From Trichobilharzia szidati (taxonomy: Eukaryota; Platyhelminthes; Trematoda; Strigeidida; Schistosomatidae), in contig OX235273.1 of assembly GCA_944472155.2 (NCBI GenBank), positions 9,831,204-9,895,203 on the forward strand: a stretch of DNA of 64,000 bases, given 5' to 3'. Below, in pieces: positions 52,790-63,789 of the stretch. The notes under the pieces were generated by a model. The model did not search any database. It saw only the letters and a list, made by a program, of their open reading frames with translations, and was not told the origin of the DNA. Numbering within the stretch: position 1 is the first letter of the stretch; every line of letters starts with the position of its first letter. A program made the position numbers and the translations under genes.

Positions 52790-53010
52790 GAATTCCTATC
52801 AGTTACAAAACTATTTGGAAGCCATCAGGGAGTACTGAACAGTTAGTTGTTCCGTCCCAGTTTGGAGGGACTCCTCAGCAGTACATATTCGTGGTGCCAC
52901 CACCAGGGATCGAAACCAGGACCTTCAGGTTACGGAGCCAGTTGGTATGGCATTCAATGATCATTCCATCAATTCTGAATTCTGTCGACTCGCGATATGT
53001 AGCACAACAG
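52790..53010 (-). mobile_element. SINE-Thr with near-complete hammerhead
   Basis: Minus strand: GTACTG (52884-52879), CTGAGGA (52878-52872), stem II GTCCC/GGGAC, GGAA in place of GAAA (52853-52850), U at the cut (52838), CAGTAC (52837-52832). The tRNA-like part (GGTTTCGATCCCTGGTGG) and body follow. A single core change (A to G in GAAA) separates it from a full core. Confidence 0.75.
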
Positions 53011-53316
53011 TGATTAAAACTGAAATCTGGGCATACGGCGGTTTACTTAAAATTTGGGCTATCAGGAAACGTCATCATTTTATTATGTCTTATTCCACAT
53101 GTTCATACTGTTTAAATCAATAAAAATATGATCTCTAATTGCATTTTTTCCCTCTCACGAGTATTTAAAATGCTTACTGGCTGCTGATTCACAAGTTTCT
53201 ACTAAACTTGAGAAGAAGCATATCCGTGTGAATGGCAACGTATCCCAATATACATGAGATAACTGTTCCTGACATTTTTAGTACAAACTGCCACTCCTTT
53301 TGGAAACAAAACTCAC
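53011..53316. other. Intron-like spacer
   Basis: AT-rich; begins with the GTGAGT donor of the candidate exon on the minus strand. No repeat family recognised. Confidence 0.4.
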
Positions 53317-53412
53317 CACCTGAAGTCTTTAACCAGTCAGTTATGTCTTCGGATCGCCAACTGTACCCGTGAACCTTCTTTTTACTGGCTTTCAACCGAA
53401 TATCGTGTATTT
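53317..53412 (-). CDS. Candidate upstream exon of the host gene
   Basis: On the minus strand a pyrimidine-rich stretch (TTCTTTGTCTCCGTCAAG) ends at 53413 and a strong donor GTGAGT starts at 53316. Between them 96 bases (2 + 31 codons + 1) encode IHDIRLKASKKKVHGY, SWRSEDITDWLKTSG. It ends after the first base of a codon, exactly what the exon at 24953 requires (G + CC). The same frame stays open upstream to about 53457 (LCLRQE...), so the acceptor could lie further up. No domain is recognised and no retroelement similarity seen. An overlapping second frame (to about 53633) is also open, which lowers certainty. Confidence 0.5.
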
Positions 53413-53669
53413 CTTGACGGAGACAAAGAACATATACTATAAGGGATTCGTTTGCCCTTCAAGTTAGAGGATATTGCGTCACGTAATCTATTATTAATTA
53501 CGATTTTGCCCGAGGATGACGGACGAAGAGAATACATTATGCAATAAATTTTCCCGAGAATTCTATACATTTTATAAACAATGTTCAAAATAAATTTATT
53601 ATTATTGTTATCAATCAAATCTGTGCAAACCAAACTTGAAAATTAATTTGGAGCTCATTACTATTCACT

Positions 53670-53900
53670 GAGCACAGGATGAAATCTCCCCTGAATTTCT
53701 AGTAGGAAGTCGTGATCAGTAGGGTCTGAGAAGTTAGGTGCGAGGGTAGGTACTTACCGAAGACATAAGTGTGCGGTCGTGCTATGTACTTAGATCTCTC
53801 GTTTTTGCAGAAGTCATGAGTGATTGGCTGACCACTGGATTCTGTTTCAGTGGCTTAATGGTATACAAATTCGCCTAGTAACCTAAAAGTCCTATACATA
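53670..53900 (+). mobile_element. SINE-Thr 5' part
   Basis: TTTCTAGTAGGAAGTCGTGA, GACATAAGTGTGCGGTCGTG, TTTCAGTGGCTTAATGGTAT, CCTAGTAACCTAAAAGTCC. It is cut before the hammerhead. Confidence 0.65.
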
Positions 53901-53927
53901 TATATATGTATATATCCATACATGCCA

Positions 53928-54125
53928 AGTGGAACATAAGGGTTGGAGCTTAAGCTGTGATTTTTCCCTTTAAGAGGTTGGGGTTGCTAGCCTCACGCCC
54001 AGCCATCCCTCATTACCAGGCTTACTGCCGGTTAAGCGGGGTTTACGAATGCGTCGGATGGGAATCGAACCCCGGACCACGTGAGGCATGATTGACAAGC
54101 ATTCTACCGCCAAACTACGGATGCT
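53928..54125 (-). mobile_element. SINE-Gly
   Basis: Minus strand: CATCCGTAGTTTGGCGGTAG, GGGGTTCGATTCCCATCCG, GTGAGGCTAGCAACCCC, TATGTTCCACTTGGC-type tail. Confidence 0.75.
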
Positions 54126-54282
54126 TTATTCTTAATAAGGTATCATAAATAGAAATCGTTTACTCACACACTCACTCAGTCAATGAACACCTTTTTTCAG
54201 AAGAGGTTTTTTATGTTCTAAACCAATGAGTCACATCAGATAAGTCCATTTCAAACATCAAACAGTGGTGCAGTGTGAACAA

Positions 54283-54333
54283 CTGAATGATAAGGTTTCG
54301 AGCATAAATTATTGCCACTCATAACCATATCCT
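54283..54333 (-). repeat. Penelope-type terminal scrap
   Basis: AGGTTTCGAGCATAAATTAT and ACCATATCCTGG match the reversed GCTCGAAAC block. It abuts the LINE at 54334. Confidence 0.7.
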
Positions 54334-55095
54334 GGTCGAAGAAGCAGCAAAGACAGGACTCCAGGTCAACATAGACAAGACGGAGGTTATGGAAATAACC
54401 AACCAACAACAACAACAGCAGCAGCAACATCCAGCGCCAATCACCATCAACGGGAGGGATTTCAAAGAGGTTACTTCATTCACTTCACTTATCTAGGGAG
54501 CATTGTCTCAACTACTGGAGGAACGGACGAGAAAGTCAAATCGAGAATCGGGAGGGCGAGAAACACATTCATCAACCTGAAACCAATCTGGAAATCTTCG
54601 TCACTCAGCCTGCATCAACAACAAAATTCGGATTTTCAATACAAACGTCAAGTCAGTTCTTCTATACGGATGGATCAGAAACTTGGCGGGTCACAAAGAA
54701 TATTTCCAACAGCCTGTTGCAGACCTTTATCAACAACTGTCTTCGCTGGCTCTATACTGAAGATCAGATGGCCGGAAAGAATCACCAACAAGAAACTATG
54801 GGAAAAAACAAAACAAGAACCAATCGTCCAACAAATATGCAGGAGAAAGAAGTGGAGATGGATTGGACACTCGCTGAGGAGGCCGTTGGGTGATATCGCG
54901 CGTCAGGCCCTCGAGTCGAAGCGACAAGTAGGACATCCAAGAGTGACGTAGAGGAGATGGTGTGAAGAGGAGCTGAAACAGTATGGATTAACATGGATGC
55001 AGGTGAAAAGTACAGCAGAAGACAGAAGCAAGTGGAGACGTGCAATTGAAGCCCTATGTTCCACTAAGAACCCAAGGGAATAATAATAATACATA
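54334..55095 (+). pseudogene. RTE-like LINE 3' part, well preserved
   Basis: Very close to 10526-11296: GACAGGACTCCAGGTCAACA, GGGAGCATTGTCTCAACTAC, LKIRWPERITNKKLWEKTKQ (frame at 54670), WRWIGHSLRRPLGDIARQ, GAAGCCCTATGTTCCACTAA, (AAT)n to 55095. Confidence 0.85.
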
Positions 55096-55399
55096 ATCAT
55101 ATCAGTTTTATTCACACAGCCTCATAATTTATCTTAAATATTATTTTTCTCTCTTCCTCCTCCCCTTGTTTTTTTATTGTGACTTCCTATATCTCCGGTA
55201 TAGGCATTGCGTCATTCTGATTGCACATATGCCATGTTGAATCGATGAACAAAGATTCAGGGATTAATCCTCCCCTCCACACCTAACTATGTTACTTTTT
55301 ATTAATTCCACCCTAACCCACCCACCGTATTTTGTGATTACATGCGAGTGACTGAAATGCTGTGGCTAAGCTTTCTTCTAACTGACTGACTGTCTGGTC
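55096..55399. other. No gene seen
   Basis: AT-rich with pyrimidine runs; no feature. Confidence 0.4.
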
Positions 55400-55915
55400 T
55401 CAACATAGAACTCTGCATAAATGTGCAGCATTCCGGGTTGCCACTCTCCCTCGATGTCGCACACAAAGAAAGAGAAGAGAGTAAAGAGAGACTTAAAACA
55501 GAGAGAGTGATAATAAACAGAAGTGTGAACGAGGTGAAAAGAAGAGTGATATGGAAGAACAATAGAGTTTTATTGCGTGGTATGACAAATCGGAAAAGGT
55601 GAATGCATGATTTTGAGCCATGTCACCAACTGCCTCCCGAACTCATTGGTTTTCACCATCCCGATGACCCCAACCAGAAAGCCAGTCAGTCTACATATCA
55701 TTACGTGGCTGGCTGGTTGGCTTAAACTAACTGTTATGGATTTGACTGATTGATGAAGTCTCTTTTCTGATCTCATCGATCCAATGCCAGCTAACATCGC
55801 CCGTCGAGGAAGGCGATAGCTAGGGATGCGTAATACATATCCTAACCATCTCAATAGATGTAATTTCCTGGCCTCGTCGACTGATTTTCTCTTCTTACCT
55901 GATGCTCGATGCTTT
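55400..55915 (-). pseudogene. LINE-2 3' fragment
   Basis: Minus strand MRWLGYVLRIPSYRLPRRAM (55854-55795) then the 3' untranslated part with CTCTCTGTTTTAAGTCTC. Confidence 0.8.
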
Positions 55916-55979
55916 TTCCCAGGTTATTTAACTTAGCAGTTTCAGTCATTCTAGTTCTGGATAAGTATTTAGGTTCCAA

Positions 55980-56150
55980 TAATCTAATTGACTGTGTGTG
56001 ACTAAGTTGACATGATTATGAGCAGCAATAATTTATGCTCGAAACGTCATCCTGTTGTTAATACTGCATTATCAATGTATGATATTTAAAGTAAACTTAC
56101 CTAATATGGAGTCAAATTGTACCACTGTGCCCAAGTTCTACATTTACATT
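55980..56150 (+). repeat. Penelope-type terminal region
   Basis: GACATGATTATGAGCAGC, TTTATGCTCGAAACGTCATC, then CTTACCTAATATGGAGTC. Confidence 0.75.
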
Positions 56151-56154
56151 CTGT

Positions 56155-56855
56155 CTGTCTATTTTCGACATAGAAGTTTGCACATATATATGCGGCAGTT
56201 CAAGTCGCCACACTTCGCTCCGTGTAGCACACAAAGCAAGAGAAGAAAGTAGGAGAAATGTAATATTAGAGACAGTAAACAGAGGTCTGAGACAAAGGAA
56301 TAGTAATAAAGAAGAACAAAACAGTTTAACTGGAAATCATAGGTCACAAGGAGTGGATGCATCTGCACCAGCCATTGAGAACGATTTTGAGCCATGTCAC
56401 CAATTGTTTTCAATCATTGGTTTTTACCGTCCCGAGGACTCCAACCACTCAGGAAGTCTACACCTTCCTACGTCGCTTAGACTAACTGTTGTAGATTTCA
56501 TTGACTGGTGCCATGTTTTGGTTTGACCGCCACGAGCTCTTTTCCAGCCTTACCCTATATCAGCTAACACTGTCCTGCCAGTCGAGGGAGGCGATGACTA
56601 GACATGCGTAACACATATGCTAACCATCTCAGTCGATGTATTTTCACAGTCTCGTCGACTGATTTCCCCTCCTTACCTAGTACTCGACCGATGCCTAACC
56701 TCACTATTGCTCACCCTATTATACCACTTCACACGGAAGATAGAACGCAGACACATAAGATCAAAGACAGCTAATCTTTTCATGTCTTCCACTCTCAATG
56801 AGTAGTACACACGCCCTTTGGTCGACAGTAGGATATCGCGTCTACGCCAGAGACA
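56155..56855 (-). pseudogene. LINE-2 3' half
   Basis: Minus strand: GTAGACGCGATATCC, GAGTAGTGCATT-type VYYSLRVEDMKRLAVFDLMC region, HRDVRYSRRDVI-like decayed blocks, 3' untranslated part to 56160. Frame broken. Confidence 0.75.
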
Positions 56856-57394
56856 TTTACATTAATGAACCACCGTTACTGTGTATGTGAGAGATGACGA
56901 TACTACCACCGCCCAGATAGTCAAACTAAAGTAGGACAGGCAAGATTGAAACACAAGCGACACAATTAGCTCAAAGTTGAATATTTAAACCATTGTGAGT
57001 CATCTGTCACCACAGAAACGAACAAATTAAACAACAACACAGATGATACCAGCATAATGTGACCGAATTAAGCCAACTGCTTAAAAAGTAAACTTTACCA
57101 AAATAAATCAATAATTTTCACCAAAAATAAGCTCGAAAAGCGACACACACCTACACATACATACAAAAGTCAAATAAACAAAACTGTCGGTGAGTATTTC
57201 CTAAGTTGTAAGGAAGTAGTTAATGGTGCAGAGTAGTTAGTTTTTCGTGTATTGATTTAGGTCAAAGGTTGTGCGTAGGTATAAGTGAGTGGGTGTCATT
57301 TGGCAGGTTTAATTAAATCTACTTAATGTATGAAATATAAAAGTTACTGATTCCTTATAAAATAACTCATATGGTGAGCGAGTGAGTAAATGGA
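56856..57394. other. Spacer, no gene seen
   Basis: No repeat family or gene recognised. Confidence 0.45.
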
Positions 57395-57752
57395 TAAGTT
57401 CCAAGTATTGATTTAGTATAGATTGCGTCAGATTGGTTGGAGGATTTCATCATGAGTGGACATAGGTTATAGAACCATTGGAAAACTACCTGGGAAGGAG
57501 TACTAGACAGCTGTTTCGTCAGCCTAGTTTGGGACTCCTCATCAGTACCCACCCACTGCTAGGGTTCGAACCCAGGGCCTTCTAGTTATAAGGCGAGCCA
57601 GCTCGTAGATCATTAAGCCACTGGCACCTGATCCAATGGCCAGTTCATGGATTCTAACTTCCGCCCATTTATGACATAGCGTGACCACTTTGCGTAATGT
57701 CTTATTCCATGAGTTACTGCCTCACCTTCGACGTGCTGTATCCTACTGGTTA
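57395..57752 (-). mobile_element. SINE-Thr, full minus unit of an inverted pair
   Basis: Minus strand: box B GGGTTCGAACCCTAGCAGTG, GTACTGATGAGGAGTCCC, CTGACGAAACAGCTGTCTAG, end TCATGATGAAATCCTCC. Confidence 0.8.
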
Positions 57753-57965
57753 CGGTCTCGAACTGATGTCAGCTCATGGCGAAATCCTCCAACCAATCAA
57801 ACAAAAATCCCTAAAAAACCATTAATTGAAAATTAATCTGATTCTCACTAGCGACTGGCCCTATCCAGGCAGTCACCTGAGGTTCTAGTGGGAAGCCGTA
57901 ACCAGTAGGGTACAGCATGTTGAAGGTTAGGCAGTAACTCCTCGAAGAAGACATTCGTTGGCGTC
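57753..57965 (+). mobile_element. SINE-Thr tail-to-head junction, plus unit
   Basis: A 3' end (GATGTCAGCTCATGGCGAAA, CCAATCAAACAAAAATCCC) runs on through ATTAATTGAAAATTAATC into a new 5' head (CTCACTAGCGACTGGCCC, GGGAAGCCGTAACCAGTAG). It records head-to-tail joining. Confidence 0.75.
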
Positions 57966-57967
57966 AA

Positions 57968-58365
57968 ACCATCAAATAACAGGGAGATACAGTTGATTTA
58001 AGAGAAAAAGCAAATGACACAGCATTGTGGAGATACATGGGAGACGTGAAAGGAACACAAAGAAACACACACAATATGAAGGAAGGTCAGAAGTAACACA
58101 ACGCAAAGATCTGTGCAAACTGTACGTTGACGATAAGGTATACATAATTTAGCTGTACAGAGATACCAATTTCCAAATAAACATTCCTCTTACCAAATCC
58201 TTCGTATTCTAACATTACACCAGGGTCCAAGACTTCCTGTCAAATACCTCCAACCATCCATCTAATATCAACAATTCAAAGTGCGCCATGATCGCGAACT
58301 ACCTAGCGGGATGTTGGCTACATTGCAAACCTGACTTGATAGTATTCAGTCTGCACCAAAAACCC
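57968..58365 (+). repeat. Repeat Z and SINE-3 fragments
   Basis: 57968-58215 matches Repeat Z at 42020-42220. 58215-58365 matches the SINE-3 3' part (GGTCCAAGACTTCCTGTC, GAACTACCTAGCGGGATG, GTATTCAGTCTGCACC). Confidence 0.6.
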
Positions 58366-59004
58366 GAGTTTAGTTGCCTTAAATGTTATGAAAAACCATC
58401 TTTTTAGACTACTTACAAACAGATAAACACACACAAATGCATACATGCACATACACGAACAACGTACGTGCTTTCCGTGTAATGATCAGTCAGACACGTG
58501 TTTTTCTAAGTTTATACAACTTATACATTATGGCAATAATAATTGTAATAAGATTGATGTGAATGATAGAAGAAAGGCATTTATTATCCTACAAAGGAGG
58601 TGATGATTTTTTTGGAAGACATTCAATACGCGTACTTTTTTGTCAAGATGAACGTTACAAAATCATCAGTGTGTACGTCTAGGGTTTAGGGAAAAGAGAA
58701 TTTGGGGGAGCGGGACAAAAGTTATCATTATTATTACCATTAATATTATTATTATTATTAGTAGTAGTAGTAGTATTGCATAGATTCTCCCCTATTTCCC
58801 AAAACCTTCATCTTCTTAGAAGTCTCTTGAAAAAGACTCCTCATGAACAAACATTTTATAGGAAATTAATTATATTTGCAAGCGTTCCTTTATTCTAGAC
58901 ATAGTACTCATAATAATTCTTTTGTTTATGTAGTGAATGAAAGATACTGTGTGAGTGAACAAAGAATCCCTTTTTCCTCCAATAGGGACAAAAATTCGTT
59001 TTCA
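58366..59004. other. AT-rich spacer with (ATT)n/(AGT)n
   Basis: The microsatellite lies at 58724-58775. No gene seen. Confidence 0.5.
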
Positions 59005-59190
59005 AGAGTTGGTTTGACCATGGATTGATATCAGTTAGAGAAGAATTGAAAAGCAGCCAGGGAGTACTGGACAGCTGTTTCATCCTTCCTAGTTTAGAAA
59101 TCATCAGCAGTACGCACCTAGCCACCAGATTTTGAACCCAGGACCTTCCGGTTACAAGGGCAAGCTACTCGTATACCATTCAGCCACTGG
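59005..59190 (-). mobile_element. SINE-Thr 3' part with intact hammerhead boxes
   Basis: Minus strand from the tRNA-like part (GTAACCGGAAGGTCCTGG) through the hammerhead to the 3' end (TGATATCAATCCATGGTC). It precedes an oppositely oriented copy. Confidence 0.8.
59064..59113 (-). ncRNA. SINE-Thr hammerhead, catalytic boxes intact
   Basis: Minus strand: GTACTG (59113-59108), CTGATGA (59107-59101), stem II region, GAAA (59081-59078), palindromic stem III ACAGCTGT (59078-59071), cleavage triplet GTC (59072-59070), CAGTAC (59069-59064). Stem I is a perfect 6 bp. Stem II is weakened (TTTC against GGAT, first pair U/U). Confidence 0.65.
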
Positions 59191-59645
59191 TTTTTAATAG
59201 TTCTCTAGTTGATATCAAATCCGTAGTCAAACTCGTAAAAACAAATCTAATCCTTACAAACCAACTATTGAAAATTAATATGATCCTCACTAGTGACTAC
59301 TGGCTACAGGAAGCAGTTTCCTGGAGTTCTAGTGAGAAGTCGTGACCAGTGAGGTCCACTCAGTCAAGTGTGAGGATTGAGTTACCACCGATGAAATTAG
59401 TTAGTGGTCGCGCTAAATGCATCACGAATTGGTAGAAGATATAATTCATGGACTGGCCACTAAATCGGGTCCCAGTGGCTGAATGGTCGCCTAAGAGCTT
59501 TCCTTGTAACCGGAAGGTCCTGGGTCGGAACCCTGGTGGTGTGTGCTTACTACCGATAAGTCCCAAACTAGGACGGAGGAAACAGCTGCCCACTACTCCC
59601 TCACTGGTTTTCAATCCGTAGTCTAACTCGTAAAAAAAATTAAAA
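59191..59645 (+). mobile_element. SINE-Thr, more than one unit long
   Basis: Begins with a 3' end (TAGTTCTCTAGTTGATATCA, CGTAGTCAAACTCGTAAAAA), passes through CCAACTATTGAAAATTAATA into a full unit (GTCGTGACCAGTGAGGTCC, CCTTGTAACCGGAAGG, TACTACCGATAAGTCCC, GAGGAAACAGCTGCCC) and ends again CTAACTCGTAAAAA. Confidence 0.8.
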
Positions 59646-59860
59646 TTTGTATTTTGATAAAATGACACAGTGTAATGTTATACAATAGTAATATTTACTG
59701 ATGACAACGTTTCGAGCACAATTTATACACTGCTACTCATAATCCCAATACCAAGACACTACTTACACAACTTCCTTGCTTCATTTATATACATGAGTAA
59801 AAATTGATGATTAGACATTTGAATAAAAACCAATAAAACTTCATTAGACATGCGTGACAC
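59646..59860 (-). repeat. Penelope-type terminal region
   Basis: GATGACAACGTTTCGAGCAC, AATTTATACACTGCTAC and TTCATTTATATACATGAG are the reverse of the 2200-2350 type. Confidence 0.75.
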
Positions 59861-59947
59861 AGAAAAGGAGATAAAGTAAATTAGGATACACTATTAATGT
59901 GATCAATAGAATACAATAGGATGGGAATTAAAACGAGTACTGTCAGT

Positions 59948-60293
59948 AAGATGGCCGGAAAGAATCACCAACAAGAAACTATGGGAACAAACAAAACAAG
60001 AACCAATCGCCCAACAAATATGCAGGAGAAAGTGGAGATGGATTGGACACTCGCTGAGGAGGCCACTGGGTGACATTGCGCATCAGGCCAACGCTCGAGT
60101 GGAACCCGAAAGGGAAGCAGTGAGTGGGACGTCAGTGCAAGGGTGACATGGAGGAGATCGTGTGAAGAAGAGTTGAAACAGTATGGATTAACATGGATGC
60201 AGGTGAAAAGTACAGCAGAAGACATAAGCAAGTGGAGACGTGCAGTTGAAGTCTTATGTTCCACAAGAAACCCATAGGAACAATAATAATAAT
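59948..60293 (+). pseudogene. RTE-like LINE 3' end
   Basis: RWPERITNKKLWEQTKQEPI frame, QQICRRKWRWIGHSLRRPLG, GAGTGGAACCCGAAAGGGAA, GAAGTCTTATGTTCCACAAG and AATAATAAT end. Confidence 0.85.
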
Positions 60294-60382
60294 GTTTGTT
60301 AGTCAATAAGATGCTTTTATAATAAAACACATAATGACTACGATGACTGTGAATTAGGTCAACTACATAGGCCAAACTAGTA

Positions 60383-60800
60383 GTACTTGACGCCTAACCT
60401 AAGCATTACTCACCCTATTATGCCACCTAACATGGGAGATAGATCGCAGAAACCTATGATCAAAGACAGTTAGGCGGCCTTTTCATGTCTTCAACTTCCA
60501 ATGACCATGTCTTTTAGCAGTACACACGCGCTTTGGTCGACAGCCAGTCGGATATCACGTCTACTAAGCCAGAGATAGCATAAGTCGGTAAATGCTAAAC
60601 CAACCTTCTGTATCCGTGGTGAGATTTCGTTAGCGATCAACCCGATGGTGTTGGCTGATTCAACTCCCCAAATAAATGAAATGGTCAACACGCTCCAATA
60701 TGTGGTCAAGTTATGCAGCATCATCTTACATTTGATGGGAGAAAATAGCATGCCAAACATTCAAAGATTGCTGCTTCTCAAGGTGTTCAGGAGACTCGTT
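60383..60800 (-). pseudogene. LINE-2 middle fragment
   Basis: Minus strand: TIGLIANEISPRIQKVGLA, FTDLCYLWLSRRDIRLAVDQ, then VFDHRFLRSISHVRWHNRVS-like decay. No 3' end. Confidence 0.75.
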
Positions 60801-61344
60801 CCTGAGAACGAAAAATTAAGTTTTTAGATCATTGGCCAATAGAACTGGTTCTACAGAATCGGTTAAATTGACAGATACAATGAAAAGAAGCCCAATTTGA
60901 GTATTTCAACTATCAGTTTGCGAATCACCACCACTGGTCGTATGGAAAGCATAACCTTCAGCTTATTGACATCAAACGTTCTTTGAATCGATTTTTTCTT
61001 GACTTATTAGTTATTGCTTCGCTTGAATCATCACCGTTGAATCATCGTGATCTCATATACAGAAAATTCATTTTTACATTTACAGAACAGTTTCCGACTT
61101 TCTCAATCGGAGTTTCATACACTCAGTTTTAGGTAGACGTTAATTTTACATCTTTTAAACATGTATCTCTGATTCTGTAGCTGAGAGTTTATAAAAATTA
61201 TTTCCCAAACAATGATATTTTGAACTCTACATAGAACCGAACCCAAGACCTTTACAACTGAAAGAGAGTTATCTGGAATCTAGCCCCACTGTGTACCCCA
61301 ATATGCATTCACCTATACTAGCTTACGAGGTTTTGATTTACATG
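60801..61344. other. Spacer, no gene seen
   Basis: No repeat family, tRNA-like head or splice-bounded frame. Confidence 0.45.
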
Positions 61345-61535
61345 CATTGATTTCATTGATTACAGGTTTGAGGACCATTGGAAACGAACAGAGAGTACTG
61401 AACAACTGTTTCGTCCTAGTTTGTGACTCTTCAATAGCATCCATCCATCCACAACCTTCCGGTTACAAGGTGAGGTCACAGACCATTGATTGAGTCAATG
61501 GGACGGAGTCCAATAGCCTACGAACTCAAACTTGG
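61345..61535 (-). mobile_element. SINE-Thr, minus unit of inverted pair, decayed
   Basis: GAACAACTGTTTCGTCCTAG, TTTGTGACTCTTCAATAGC, CCTTCCGGTTACAAGGTG. Box B deleted. Confidence 0.7.
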
Positions 61536-61765
61536 ATTTCTAGTAGGAATTCGTGAACAATACCCGCCGATGACATTGGCTGGCGGCAGTTGCGTTATCT
61601 CTATCGTGAGTTGGGAGAAGCTGGAATTCACGAACTGGATACTGAATTCAAACCTAGTGGCTAAATGGTTTACAAGCTTGTCTTGTAACACGAAGGTCCT
61701 GGGTTTGAATCCCAGTAGGTGGGTACTGTGCTGTACAGTCCCAGACTAGGACGAAACATTTTTCC
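61536..61765 (+). mobile_element. SINE-Thr, plus unit of inverted pair
   Basis: AGTAGGAATTCGTGAACAAT, CTAGTGGCTAAATGGTTTAC, CTTGTAACACGAAGGTCC, GGGTTTGAATCCCAGTAGG, CAGTCCCAGACTAGGACGAA. The first hammerhead box is partly deleted. Confidence 0.75.
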
Positions 61766-62394
61766 ATATATATATATTTATATACATATAAGAACTTTCC
61801 ATTTGAACTGTGAATTCATCTGAATGGTCAACCTACCTATATAATCACAGAACTAGGGCATAATTTCATGTTAAAACACGTTTACGCGATATAAAACACA
61901 GTGACAACACTCAATAAAAGGGTAAAATTTTAGAACAGAGTTAATTGCTGATGCATATATCAAGGCATGATTATGAAGAATAAATTGTCCTCGAAATGTC
62001 ATCCAGTTCATAATAATAGTAATAGTAATAATAATAATAATGCAGTTCACAGGAAATCATCCACTAACTAATAGTGTTTTTATTTCTCACACTAATCGTC
62101 TGAACCAAAAACAAAGGCTAAATGAATGGATCGGAGACCCTGGTAAAACGACAGTAACGAAAGTAGGAAGATGGAAATAGCTTGAAACAGTAGTAGTAGG
62201 TAGTGGGTTAAGACTTGTTTAGATCTAATTTATTAACAGTGGGAAAAAGGAGAGAGCAATACAGATTATAAAAGTTATTAGAAAGGACTTCAAGAAGATA
62301 ATACCAGAAGGTAGGCAATCAAGAGAATTTACATGGCTTGGAATAGATCTAGTCCCATTAACTATCTGTTACGGCTGACGGCGGGCAGACTTCG
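61766..62394. other. Spacer with a Penelope-type terminal scrap
   Basis: (AT)n at 61766-61790. 61925-62030 has GGCATGATTATGAAGAATAA, TTGTCCTCGAAATGTCATCC. Nothing else supported. Confidence 0.45.
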
Positions 62395-62760
62395 GCCTTC
62401 CTCTACAAATGTTGTCACTTGTAGTCACACATTCGTAGTCTCTGACATCCAGAAAAGTCCCATTCACTGCCTTCACGTAACAGAGGAGGTGTTCTTCATA
62501 AAAGGGTGAATATCGACGTGTGGCGCTTACAAACTGACTGTCTGACACACAAGTTTATGTAAGGGAACTGGAAAACCATAATTCCAAACCGATAGTGTGT
62601 GCATAGGCTCCAGAATCCAAACGCCTAGAATGGCGTATGAACCAATTTCGGTCGCCGAGAACCATGAATATGTGGGCTCCAACTGCTGTTCCAATGCCTT
62701 TTGGATAATACCTTAAGTTATAATCTCCGAGAGAAGTAAACTACTTAAACAACCACCTGC
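62395..62760 (+). mobile_element. Element X, decayed second copy
   Basis: Shares CATTCACTGCCTTCACGT, GAGGAGGTGTTCTTCA and GGCGTATGAACC blocks, in order, with 30150-30450. No clear ends. Confidence 0.6.
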
Positions 62761-62944
62761 TTCGGTCTGGGCGTCTTGACAGTATCTCAGCCCTCACATA
62801 AACTATTGGATTTTGTATGGCGTATCTCTTTGTGCCCAAAATGTACCAAGTCTGGGGTTTAATGAATAACTAATAATAGATGTATACACATAAACATCTG
62901 GACAAATAGACGCATTCTAACTACGAAGTACTTTATTGATCATT

Positions 62945-63136
62945 ATTTGAGTTCCAAGTGAAGCACTAGGGGTAGTGATGGAGGTGAGGGAATGGTTACT
63001 AGCCTCATATCAAACTTCTCTCCTCTTTTGGGCTTAAAACTGGCTAGCCAAGGTTTAGAAGATTGTCAGCCAGGAATCAAACCCGCACCATTGGGCATGT
63101 CTGGCAAGCATGCTACCATTAAACCGCCGACACACA
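62945..63136 (-). mobile_element. SINE-Gly
   Basis: Minus strand: GTCGGCGGTTTAATGGTAGC, ATGCTTGCCAGACATGCCC, GGTTTGATTCCTGGCTG, GATATGAGGCTAGTAACC, TTCACTTGGAACTCA. Confidence 0.7.
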
Positions 63137-63432
63137 GTGGACATTATCAGGGCAAGGTACATGCATACAGCATACGGCTTTCTTCAAACCTTGCACACAA
63201 CCATTAGGTCTTTGGCAGATCTGGCAACACAATTCATAAGAACACCATCAAAACATGTGTCAGGCTAGGTACCACAGTACATGTAAGTGAGCAATACCAT
63301 TGTTTTCAGTTAAATAGCATCCGGCTTTATCTGTTAATATACATAACTTTATACAAACCAATCATATTGATTTTTGTCAATAGAATAATAAGATTGTGCA
63401 TATAAATTGTGTAATTAGTCATAATAATAAGA

Positions 63433-63555
63433 AGTCAATAGACGAGACTGTGAAGTTACATCGATTGAGATGGTTAGGACATGTGTTACACATGCATCCC
63501 TAGCCATCGCCTTCCTCGACGGGCAATGTTAGCCGACATAGAGTCATGAACAAGG
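63433..63555 (+). pseudogene. LINE-2 fragment
   Basis: AGACTGTGAAGTTACATCGA, LRWLGHVLHMHP region, TCGCCTTCCTCGACGGGC, CGACATAGAGTCATGAACA. Stops where the next element begins. Confidence 0.75.
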
Positions 63556-63789
63556 TTGCTTTTAGTACGTCTAATATGTTTGAATACAATTTTCATGTTG
63601 TGTTTATCGAGCAGTGATCTCATATCACCTGACGTATCTGATCTATGTGGAGTGACTACTGTTGAGGTCCATATCTTCAGAATATATTTCCGACTAGGTT
63701 TAATATTGGTGTTGATTTTGATAATGAAGTCCTCTGGATATTTGAGAAGACATCAGAACACTACTCAATTAACACAACATGAGAGTTTT

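Noticed and set aside
13540..62030. CRISPR-like array from regularly recurring GGTTCGAACCC blocks
   Set aside because: The blocks are box B parts of dispersed SINEs at irregular spacing and both orientations, in a eukaryotic genome.
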